In this document: one piece after another, positions 1 to 5,445 of the stretch
How positions within the stretch are numbered: position 1 is the stretch's first letter
Layout: the number at the start of each line of letters is the position of its first letter
From: Bacteroidota bacterium
GTDB taxonomy: Bacteria > Bacteroidota > Bacteroidia > NS11-12g > UBA955
NCBI GenBank assembly: GCA_030836345.1
Contig: JAURQA010000021.1
Coordinates: 1 to 5,445 of the forward strand
DNA: 5,445 bases
Reading direction: 5' to 3'
Position numbers and translations under genes: made by a program
The notes under the pieces: model-generated
The model's input: the letters and a program-made list of their open reading frames with translations, nothing else
What the model was told of the DNA's origin: nothing
The model's database searches: none

Positions 1-1619
1 AGATTATGTACGTTTTTTTGGGATAAACGCAAACTTTTATCGTAATATAAAACAATAACCGGAGCTTGAGAGATCAGTGTTTGATCTGCCTTAACACTGC
101 TTTCCGCAATGGCCTTTGGTAACGTTTGATTCAACATATTCGTATAATGCTTATCAAAATCAGGGTTCGAGAAATGCGTGTAGTTTGGGCCACTAGGAGA
201 GAAATTAGACGTAGTAAAACAAGCTAAATAATTTTCAGCATCAGAGTAGTCTGCGATCCAAGAGCCTCTAAAAAGCTGAATATCGCCTTTATTCCTCTTT
301 TGGCGCAGCATGGCTCCATTCTGAATATCAATATTTACTATCAGTCCCAATTTGGACCAGTTGTTCTTGACCAAAACGGCAATATCCATATAATCAGAAG
401 TGGTTGTAAGAGTGAGCGATTCTTGCAGGTTTACTCCACTTCGAATCAAGAAACGTTTCGCTTTGGTCAAGTCATACGTGTACCCTTTCACTTTACCTGG
501 CAGTAAATCGGGAGGGACAAAGCCATTAATACCAGGTTCTCCTATTCCATTTCGAATGTATTTAACAATGGCTTGCCTATCTACTGCGTGAGACAAGGCT
601 TTTCTAAAATCTAAATTGCGTAAAGGCCCATCTTTACCCAAATAAAATCCAATATATTCAGTATTAAGAAAAGGCTTCTTAAGCATATTAATACGCGATG
701 AATACTTTGGTTTAAGTTCACCATCAAAGGTCAGTAACTCGTCCTTATAACTGGTTTCTAGGCCATTGAAAAAATCATAATTTCCGCTTAAAAACTGTAG
801 AAAAGCGGTTTGCTTGTTCTTAATAAAATCAACATTAACTGCTTCTAAATATGGAAGTCTATCATCTCCCTCAAACTCAAAATAGCTATTGTTTTTTCTG
901 AGTACCAGGCGTACATCTTCTTCCCACATCTTAGCATAAAATGGGCCGGTTCCAATAGGCGAATGACCAAAACGGTGATTCTCTGCCATTCCATTTGGCA
1001 CGATATAGCAATAGGAGGTTCCCAAGAGGGTAAGAAAAGGAGCAAAAGGCTTTTTTAACTTTAGAATAACCGTACTATCATTGGGCGCATAGAAGGGATT
1101 CTCCTTGGAGTTAAGTCTATTCAGACTTGTCTTATCATTAGGCATTTGAACTTTTTCATTAAAAATCCAAGCTCCAGGAGAAGCTGTTTCTGGTCTGATT
1201 ATTCTCAAAAAGGAGTAGAGTACATCTAAAGCATCCAGTCGTTTAATTTTTTTTTGCCCTACTCCATCGTTTTGAATAAACCAAACATCTCTGCGCAGAT
1301 TAAACTTATACACAGTACCATTTTGGGTGATTTCCCATGATTTAGCCAAGGATGGAATAGGTTTAAAATGGCTATCTAACTCTATTAAACCATTGAATAT
1401 CTGAGAGGCCACCCAAATTTCTGCTTGCGATTTCACATAGGCCGGGTCGAGACTTGACACTACGGCATCTTCATTGTACCGAAAAATAAGGCCTTCAGAA
1501 ACCTTATCAACATTTTTACAACCATTATTCAAAAAAAACGTGAATAAAAGCAGCAGAGAGGTATAGAAATAATACCCCCTCTTTAAGATAGATTTGCTAA
1601 AAGAATTATTCCTCCACAT
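1..1619 (-). CDS. Family 5 ABC-transporter substrate-binding lipoprotein (oligopeptide/dipeptide type), C-terminus cut by window edge
   Basis: Translating the minus strand from the ATG at 1619-1617 gives 539 open codons to the window edge with no stop. It is predicted to capture peptides or similar solutes outside the inner membrane for an ABC importer. Seen: a basic N-terminus, a hydrophobic stretch at residues 16-30 and Cys34 in FLNNGC, which reads as a relaxed lipobox. Family 5 hallmarks follow: YKFNLRRDVWF (104-114), a DALDVLYSF segment (129-137), PIGTGPF (221-227), RKALSHAVDRQAI (339-351) and GSWIADYSDAENYL (452-465). Family members are usually about 530-560 residues, so only a short tail is missing. 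The start is well fixed: an in-frame TGA lies upstream at 1646-1644 and no other ATG precedes the lipobox. No permease or ATPase gene is visible, so the substrate cannot be named. A nickel, haem or other solute is possible. Family call is sure; substrate is unknown. Confidence 0.93.
   Translation of the reverse strand, partial: MWRNNSFSKSILKRGYYFYTSLLLLFTFFLNNGCKNVDKVSEGLIFRYNEDAVVSSLDPAYVKSQAEIWVASQIFNGLIELDSHFKPIPSLAKSWEITQNGTVYKFNLRRDVWFIQNDGVGQKKIKRLDALDVLYSFLRIIRPETASPGAWIFNEKVQMPNDKTSLNRLNSKENPFYAPNDSTVILKLKKPFAPFLTLLGTSYCYIVPNGMAENHRFGHSPIGTGPFYAKMWEEDVRLVLRKNNSYFEFEGDDRLPYLEAVNVDFIKNKQTAFLQFLSGNYDFFNGLETSYKDELLTFDGELKPKYSSRINMLKKPFLNTEYIGFYLGKDGPLRNLDFRKALSHAVDRQAIVKYIRNGIGEPGINGFVPPDLLPGKVKGYTYDLTKAKRFLIRSGVNLQESLTLTTTSDYMDIAVLVKNNWSKLGLIVNIDIQNGAMLRQKRNKGDIQLFRGSWIADYSDAENYLACFTTSNFSPSGPNYTHFSNPDFDKHYTNMLNQTLPKAIAESSVKADQTLISQAPVIVLYYDKSLRLSQKNVHN
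1589..1596 (+). promoter_or_regulatory. Candidate Bacteroidota -7 box for the hydrolase-parAB operon
   Basis: TAGATTTG matches the Bacteroidota -7 consensus TAnnTTTG and sits 21 nt upstream of the hydrolase ATG at 1618, which would give a leader of roughly 15 nt. No TTG -33 element occurs at the expected spacing of about 17-23 nt, so only half of the promoter is recognisable. The box lies inside the first codons of the opposite-strand lipoprotein gene. Such 6-base matches are common by chance in AT-rich DNA. Confidence 0.3.
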
Positions 1620-2304
1620 GGCGTTGAATATTAAATATCTCGGTCACTCTTGCTTTTTGGTCCAAACTATGGACAAAAGTATTCTATTTGACCCTTTTAT
1701 TTCGCCTAATCCACTTGCAAATGAAATAAAAGTGGAGAATTTAAACCCGGATTACATGTTTATCTCTCATGGCCATGATGACCATGTGGCTGATGCCATT
1801 GCCATTGCTAAACAAAGCGACTGCTGTTGCATTGGCTCTTGGGAAACAGAGGGATGGCTTAATGCACATGAAATAAATAATACACATAGCATGAACATTG
1901 GAGGTAAATGGGCTTTTGATTTTGGCGTACTAAAAATTACTCATGCGGTTCATTCGTCGAGCTTTAGCTCTGGACATCCAGGAGGAAGCCCAATGGGCTG
2001 CGTTATTCAAAACACTGAATCTTGCTTTTATTACAGTGGAGATACTGCATTACACATGGATATGCAGTTGATTCCTAAACGATTTAAGTTAGATTTGGCC
2101 TTCCTCCCAATAGGAGATAATTACACTATGGATATTGATGATGCCATTCAAGCCTCAACTCTTATTGACTGTAATACCATCATAGGTATGCATTACGATA
2201 CGTTTGCACCTATTGAAATAAACAGAGATGAAGCAATTGAACGCTTCAGAAAACAAGGAAAAACATTAATTCTCCCCAAAATAGGAGAACAAATAGTACT
2301 TTAA
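1618..2304 (+). CDS. UPF0173-type metal-dependent hydrolase (metallo-beta-lactamase fold)
   Basis: Predicted cytoplasmic zinc-type hydrolase of 228 residues, related to YtkL/UPF0173 and more distantly to the UlaG lactonase. The physiological substrate of this family is not established. Seen: the GHS motif at 9-11 close to the start, the metal-binding HGHDDH at 51-56, then His112, Asp142 in SGDT (140-143) and His192 in GMHYD. Together these form a full ligand set for a two-metal site. There is no signal peptide. The ATG at 1618 gives the family's normal start (MALNIKYLGHS) and normal length; an in-frame TTG at 1594 would add eight unneeded residues. Three consecutive cysteines (69-71) are unusual. 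It is the first gene of a rightward run and ends 4 nt before parA, so co-transcription with parAB is likely. Its start codon overlaps that of the divergent lipoprotein gene. Confidence 0.92.
   Translation: MALNIKYLGHSCFLVQTMDKSILFDPFISPNPLANEIKVENLNPDYMFISHGHDDHVADAIAIAKQSDCCCIGSWETEGWLNAHEINNTHSMNIGGKWAFDFGVLKITHAVHSSSFSSGHPGGSPMGCVIQNTESCFYYSGDTALHMDMQLIPKRFKLDLAFLPIGDNYTMDIDDAIQASTLIDCNTIIGMHYDTFAPIEINRDEAIERFRKQGKTLILPKIGEQIVL
1674..1681 (-). promoter_or_regulatory. Weak candidate -7 box for the leftward lipoprotein gene
   Basis: Read on the minus strand this is TACTTTTG, a match to TAnnTTTG, about 55 nt upstream of the lipoprotein ATG at 1619. It lies inside the hydrolase gene on the other strand. 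No -33 TTG is found at the usual spacing. It is the only such match I see close upstream of this gene, but a chance match is quite possible. Confidence 0.18.
2068..2097 (+). promoter_or_regulatory. Possible internal promoter ahead of parA
   Basis: TTG at 2068-2070, a 19-nt spacer and TAGATTTG at 2090-2097 together match the Bacteroidota promoter consensus TTG-N(17-23)-TAnnTTTG. The site lies inside the hydrolase gene about 210 nt upstream of parA, and could give parA-parB transcription independent of the hydrolase. An equal-grade match inside the TPR gene (4630-4662) shows that such hits arise by chance here, so confidence is low. Confidence 0.22.
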
Positions 2305-2308
2305 AAAA

Positions 2309-3118
2309 ATGGGTAAAATAATAGCAATAGCAAATCAGAAAGGTGGAGTGGGCAAAACCACATCAGCCATTAATTTAGCAGCCAGTTTGGCGGTTCTAGA
2401 ACACAAAACTTTACTGGTCGATGCAGACCCTCAAGCAAATTCATCATCCGGTTTGGGATTTGACCCAAACAATGTGCAAGTAGGTTTATATGAGTGCCTC
2501 GTTCAGGATTTGGATCCAAGGAACATCGTTTTAGAATCTAAAATTCCTTTCCTTCATGTATTGCCATCGAACATTGATTTGGTGGGAGCAGAAATTGAAT
2601 TGTTAGATATGCCAAATCGAGAAAAACTGATTCAAGGAATTTTTCACAAAATCAGGAGTGATTATGATTTCATTATCATTGACTGTTCCCCTTCTTTAGG
2701 ATTAATTACCACGAATTCATTGGTTGCAGCTGACTCTATTATCATACCCGTTCAATGTGAATATTTTGCGCTCGAAGGCTTAGGAAAACTACTCAACACT
2801 ATAAAAATTATTCAAAATAACCTCAACCCAAATTTAGATATTGAAGGCATCTTATTAACCATGTACGATAGTCGGCTAAGACTAAGTAATCAAGTGGTTG
2901 AAGACGTGAGAAATCATTTTCAAGATATTGTATTTGATACCATCATTCAGAGAAATACCAAGCTTGGCGAAGCTCCAAGCTTTGGTATACCAGTCATTAA
3001 TCATGATGCGGATAGCAAGGGATCTATTAACTACATGAATTTGGCCAAAGAAATATTAGTTAAAAATAACATGCTGGAAATTCAACCCCAAAAGGAAGGA
3101 GCCGCGGTTAAATCATGA
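2309..3118 (+). CDS. parA: Chromosome-partitioning ATPase ParA (Soj)
   Basis: ATPase of 269 residues that binds DNA non-specifically as an ATP dimer and drives origin segregation with ParB. Seen: the deviant Walker A motif KGGVGKTT (11-18, with signature Lys11 and catalytic-loop Lys16), the Walker A' region VDADPQAN (37-44) with Asp40, Walker B DFIIIDCSPS (120-129) with Asp125, and the C-terminal TKLGEAPSFG (217-226). Arg189 sits where the DNA-binding arginine of Bacillus subtilis Soj lies; the residues I recall as key in Soj (Gly12, Lys16, Asp40, Arg189) fall at the same numbers here. There is no N-terminal helix-turn-helix, which separates it from the larger plasmid ParAs and fits a chromosomal copy. 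The ATG follows the hydrolase stop after four adenines. The gene's TGA overlaps the parB ATG, pointing to translational coupling. Confidence 0.97.
   Translation: MGKIIAIANQKGGVGKTTSAINLAASLAVLEHKTLLVDADPQANSSSGLGFDPNNVQVGLYECLVQDLDPRNIVLESKIPFLHVLPSNIDLVGAEIELLDMPNREKLIQGIFHKIRSDYDFIIIDCSPSLGLITTNSLVAADSIIIPVQCEYFALEGLGKLLNTIKIIQNNLNPNLDIEGILLTMYDSRLRLSNQVVEDVRNHFQDIVFDTIIQRNTKLGEAPSFGIPVINHDADSKGSINYMNLAKEILVKNNMLEIQPQKEGAAVKS
2955..2988 (+). repeat. Strong inverted repeat (stem-loop) inside parA
   Basis: The arms at 2955-2967 and 2975-2988 are complementary over 13 pairs with a single bulged base and a 7-nt loop (2968-2974). The left arm centre, CCAAGCTTGG, is itself a palindrome. The repeat encodes the conserved TKLGEAPSFG segment of ParA. 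No run of T follows, so it does not look like an intrinsic terminator. Any function as an RNA structure or protein site is unproven. Confidence 0.55.
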
Positions 3119-3996
3119 GCCAAACTACTCGTAAAAAGAATAGCCTAGGCAAAGGACTTGGGGCACTCTTGCAAAATGAGTTAGAAACTACAGCTGAACA
3201 AAGCTCTGGGAATGGAATTAATTTCATACCCGTTTCTCAAATCGAATCGAACCCTTTTCAACCGCGAACTGCATTTGAACAAGAACAACTCGAAGAATTG
3301 TCGAATTCCATTGCAACTCACGGACTAGTGCAGCCCATTACAGTGCGCAAATTAGGACAGGATAAATATCAGCTCATTAGCGGAGAGCGAAGAACTCGAG
3401 GAAGTATTATGGCTGGATTGGAATCTATTCCTGCCTATGTAAGAATGGCCAATGATCAAGAGATGCTTGAAATGGCTCTGATTGAGAATATTCAACGAGC
3501 GGATTTAAACGCTATTGAAATTGCCTTGAGTTATAAACGCCTTCTAGAGGAGTGTAAAATAAAACAAGAAGAGTTAGGTCAACGAGTAGGAAAGAATCGC
3601 ACGACAGTGAATAATTACCTTCGATTGCTGCGTTTACCAGATCAAATTCAGTTGGCCATTGTTTCGGGAGATATAACGATGGGACACGCTAGAGCAATCA
3701 TTAATGTAGCAGATGTAGCCCAGCAATTGGAATATTACGCCCAAATTAGAGATAATAACCTAAGCGTAAGAGAAGTGGAGTCTATGGTGAAACAGAATAG
3801 AGTTCGCGAGCGCGCCGAATCACCCGGAATTATTGGTACGGATTGGGATCCAGAAATTGATAAGATTATGGAAAGGTTTACAGAAGCCTTAGGAACCCCT
3901 GTTCATCTAAAAAACTCAGCTAAAGGCAGTGGAAAAATTGTAATCTCCTACAAAAATCGGAAAGAATTGAGTGCAATTCTAGAAAAAGTAATTTAA
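3115..3996 (+). CDS. parB: Chromosome-partitioning protein ParB (Spo0J)
   Basis: CTP-dependent DNA clamp of 293 residues that loads at parS, spreads along DNA and stimulates ParA. Seen in order: a basic N-terminus with SLGKGLGALL (10-19), the usual ParA-activating segment; the ParB/Srx nucleotide-binding domain from about 36 to 130, with ITVRK (75-79), box II GERRTRG (90-96) and ENIQR (124-128); a helix-turn-helix around 151-171 (QEELGQRVGKNRTTVNNYLRLL); the conserved MGHARAI; and a C-terminal dimerisation region from about 240. Length is normal for chromosomal ParB. Box II is odd: most family members have an aromatic residue then Ala (GERRYRA or GERRFRA), whereas this one has Thr and Gly. 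The ATG overlaps the parA stop as ATGA. A GGAAGGAG tract ends 13 nt before the start, too far for a standard ribosome binding site. Confidence 0.97.
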   Translation: MSQTTRKKNSLGKGLGALLQNELETTAEQSSGNGINFIPVSQIESNPFQPRTAFEQEQLEELSNSIATHGLVQPITVRKLGQDKYQLISGERRTRGSIMAGLESIPAYVRMANDQEMLEMALIENIQRADLNAIEIALSYKRLLEECKIKQEELGQRVGKNRTTVNNYLRLLRLPDQIQLAIVSGDITMGHARAIINVADVAQQLEYYAQIRDNNLSVREVESMVKQNRVRERAESPGIIGTDWDPEIDKIMERFTEALGTPVHLKNSAKGSGKIVISYKNRKELSAILEKVI

Positions 3997-4004
3997 TTCG
4001 TAGT

Positions 4005-4538
4005 GTGAACGCTTTGTTTAAACCCGTTTTGGTCCTGTTAAGTCTGCTTTGTGTAACGATAGCTCAGGCGCAAACAGATAGCATTGCGGTGAAACCTCAA
4101 TCGAAAAAACCAGCCATTCGCTGGTTCACCTTTAAAGATATTCCTCACTCACCAACAAAAGCGTCTGTATATTCTGCCATCCTCCCTGGTTTAGGCCAAG
4201 TGTACAATAAAAAATATTGGAAAATTCCCATTGTTTATGGTGCTCTCATAGGGGGAACGTATACCATTATTGATAATCGCAATAAAATGCGAAAACTAAA
4301 TGAGGAATTCAGAGTCTTATATGCTAATAATAGCGAACCTACTGCGGAGCAAATTACCGAACGCAATGAATATCGTCAGAGTAGAGATGTTGGTATATTA
4401 GTTGTGACGGCTTTTTATGCCTTGCAAATTGTAGATGCCACAGTAGATGCCCATTTTTTTAATGTAGATTTAAACGAAAATCTCAATGTGGCCCTTAAGC
4501 CTGGCTCTCAATTTTTAAATCTAACCTGCACTTTTTAA
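4005..4538 (+). CDS. DUF5683 exported/membrane protein of the parAB operon
   Basis: A 177-residue protein of unknown function, recognised as the DUF5683 type that commonly follows parB in Bacteroidota. Seen: an N-terminal signal peptide (hydrophobic 7-20) with a likely signal peptidase I site after AQA (20-22); the family core SAILPGLGQVYNKKYWKIP (57-75) followed by a short hydrophobic stretch (74-89); a charged middle (90-127); a second hydrophobic segment VGILVVTAFYALQIVDA (129-145); and a soluble tail. It probably sits in or against the inner membrane. The start is GTG, 8 nt after the parB stop. I see no in-frame ATG between that stop and the signal peptide, and GTG gives a well-formed leader. 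Its stop abuts the next ATG with no gap. Its link to chromosome segregation is inferred only from gene order. Confidence 0.87.
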   Translation: MNALFKPVLVLLSLLCVTIAQAQTDSIAVKPQSKKPAIRWFTFKDIPHSPTKASVYSAILPGLGQVYNKKYWKIPIVYGALIGGTYTIIDNRNKMRKLNEEFRVLYANNSEPTAEQITERNEYRQSRDVGILVVTAFYALQIVDATVDAHFFNVDLNENLNVALKPGSQFLNLTCTF

Positions 4539-4862
4539 ATGAATAGATTAGAACAATTAGAAGTTTTCCTCAAGGAACAACCTACCGATGAGTTTTTGAG
4601 GTATGCCATTGCTCAAGAGCACTATAAAATTGGCAATTTAGACACATGCCAAAGTATATTTGAATCACTGGTTAAAGAATCGCCCGAATACAGCGCAACA
4701 TACTATCATCTGGGGAAGTTATACGAAAAAAAAGGACAATCTGAAGAAGCTATTTCTACATATAAAAAGGGCATTGAAATAACGATGAAAAACAAAGAAA
4801 GCCATGCTTTAAGTGAACTGAAATCTGCCCTTTTAGAACTTGAATTGGATGATTTGATATAA
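4539..4862 (+). CDS. Small tetratricopeptide-repeat (TPR) protein
   Basis: A 107-residue protein, probably cytoplasmic, with no signal peptide or membrane segment. Two TPR units are visible: residues about 18-51, with AIAQEHYKIGNLDTCQSIFE and Pro49, and about 52-85, with YYHLGKLYEKKGQSEEAISTYKKG, the best match to the TPR consensus (Gly59, Tyr62, Gly66, Ala71, Tyr75). A leucine- and acid-rich helix closes the protein (91-107). TPRs form a scaffold for binding other proteins; the partner is unknown. The ATG directly follows the TAA of the DUF5683 gene, so the two are probably translationally coupled and may work together. An A8 tract at 4726-4733 encodes the EKK of repeat two and could be slippage-prone. 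The TPR call is firm; a specific role cannot be given. Confidence 0.88.
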   Translation: MNRLEQLEVFLKEQPTDEFLRYAIAQEHYKIGNLDTCQSIFESLVKESPEYSATYYHLGKLYEKKGQSEEAISTYKKGIEITMKNKESHALSELKSALLELELDDLI

Positions 4863-4883
4863 GCATAGTATAGGTATTGCACG

Positions 4884-5445
4884 ATGGAGTCAATTAAAGA
4901 ACATTGGGAAACGGTTTATAAAAACAAGGGCCCTCATCAGGTGAGCTGGACACAGTCTAAGCCACAGACCTCATTAGAGCTTATTGGCCAATCTAAAATA
5001 CAAAAAAATGCACCTATTATAGATATTGGTGGTGGCGACAGTAAGTTGGTTGACTACTTATTAATGGAAGGCTTTACCAATATTTCCGTTCTAGATATAT
5101 CTGGAAAAGCATTGGAAAAATCCAGGTTGCGTCTAGGAGTTCTTGCCAAGGAAGTGACTTGGATTGAATCGGATATTTTAGATTTTAAACCTACTCAAAC
5201 ATATGATCTGTGGCATGATAGAGCGGCTTTTCATTTTCTTACTAAAACAGAACATATTCAAAAATACTTGAATCTAAGTGCTGAGTTTGCAGTGAATCAT
5301 ATGATTCTTGGTACCTTCTCAACTGATGGGCCTCTGAAGTGCAGCGGTCTTGAAATAAGCCAATATAATTCGCATACGCTTTCTGAAATCATGGTAGGAT
5401 TTGACCGAATATCTTCTAAAACAGAAAATCATACCACCCCTTTTG
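4884..5445 (+). CDS. Class I SAM-dependent methyltransferase, C-terminus cut by window edge
   Basis: The ATG at 4884 opens a frame of 187 codons that runs off the right edge; similar proteins are about 200-210 residues, so most is present. Seen: an N-terminal HWETVYKNKG...VSWTQSKPQTSLELI region (7-34), typical of a group of small uncharacterised methyltransferases; SAM-binding motif I DIGGGDS (47-53); the acidic residue at the end of strand 2, Asp71 in VLDIS; an ESDILDF segment (95-101) for adenine contact; and motif YDLWHDRAAFHFL (107-119), in the place of the motif IV strand. The fold is secure but the methyl acceptor is unknown. Resemblance to thiopurine/tellurite-type enzymes is only general. 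It begins 21 nt after the TPR gene on the same strand and may be the distal gene of the parAB operon, though functional linkage is not evident. Confidence 0.9.
   Translation, partial: MESIKEHWETVYKNKGPHQVSWTQSKPQTSLELIGQSKIQKNAPIIDIGGGDSKLVDYLLMEGFTNISVLDISGKALEKSRLRLGVLAKEVTWIESDILDFKPTQTYDLWHDRAAFHFLTKTEHIQKYLNLSAEFAVNHMILGTFSTDGPLKCSGLEISQYNSHTLSEIMVGFDRISSKTENHTTPF

Noticed and set aside
300..591. Two short rightward open frames (300-506 and 400-591)
   Set aside because: They lie antisense to the intact lipoprotein gene, overlap each other in different frames, and show no recognisable motif; they are shadows.
845..1045. Leftward 66-codon open frame
   Set aside because: It is a different frame of the same strand as the lipoprotein gene, whose own frame here encodes the family motif PIGTGPF.
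1823..1831. Run of three cysteines in the hydrolase as a metal or redox site
   Set aside because: It lies away from the conserved metal ligands and no paired Cys/His motif is seen; probably lineage variation.
2199..2206. TACGTTTG -7-like box about 100 nt before parA
   Set aside because: No TTG at a permitted spacing upstream; probably a chance match.
3094..3101. GGAAGGAG as a Shine-Dalgarno sequence for parB
   Set aside because: It lies 13 nt from the ATG, beyond the usual spacing, and the other genes here lack such sites, as is usual for Bacteroidota; ATGA coupling explains parB initiation better.
4108..4126. Perfect 7-bp hairpin AACCAGC/GCTGGTT early in the DUF5683 gene
   Set aside because: Short, coding, with no following T run and no regulatory context; expected by chance at this length.
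4630..4662. TTG-N22-TATATTTG promoter match inside the TPR gene, about 220 nt before the methyltransferase
   Set aside because: It fits the consensus, but the AT-rich coding sequence yields such matches by chance and nothing else supports a separate promoter.
4871..4879. TAGGTATTG near-match to a -7 box in the gap before the methyltransferase
   Set aside because: It deviates from the consensus and is so close to the ATG that transcription would begin at or after the start codon.

Overview
The window looks like chromosomal DNA of a Bacteroidota bacterium, most likely a Flavobacteriia or Cytophagia relative. The grounds are AT-rich coding sequence, start codons with no convincing Shine-Dalgarno sequence, promoter-like TAnnTTTG boxes, and a DUF5683 gene directly behind parA-parB. 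That gene order is typical of this phylum. The call rests on pattern recognition, not on a search.

Layout. The left 1.6 kb is one leftward gene that runs off the window edge. It encodes a family 5 (oligopeptide/dipeptide type) ABC-transporter substrate-binding lipoprotein, with 539 codons visible and only the C-terminal tip missing. From 1618 rightward, six genes lie head to tail on the plus strand: a UPF0173-type metallo-beta-lactamase-fold hydrolase, parA (soj), parB (spo0J), a DUF5683 exported or membrane protein, a small TPR protein, and a class I SAM-dependent methyltransferase cut by the right edge. Successive spacings are 4 nt, a 4-nt ATGA overlap, 8 nt, 0 nt (TAA directly followed by ATG) and 21 nt, so the first five and perhaps all six are probably co-transcribed. 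The window is almost entirely coding. The longest gap is 21 nt, and no RNA gene, mobile element, CRISPR array or convincing terminator was seen.

How the genes fit together. ParA and ParB are the chromosomal Soj/Spo0J type and should segregate the replication origin. ParA has every key ATPase residue. ParB has the basic ParA-activating N-terminus, the CTP-binding motifs and a helix-turn-helix. No parS-like palindrome was found by eye. Why a metallohydrolase, a DUF5683 membrane protein and a TPR protein share the operon is unknown. The leftward binding protein is divergent and probably unrelated in function.

Most notable points. The two divergent genes appear to start on the same CATG tetranucleotide, with both starts tightly constrained, so each gene's upstream control region would lie inside the other's coding sequence. 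ParB carries an unusual GERRTRG form of its nucleotide-binding box. parA contains a strong stem-loop. I see no evidence for a wholly new system; the window is mainly a conserved housekeeping locus with a few peculiarities.
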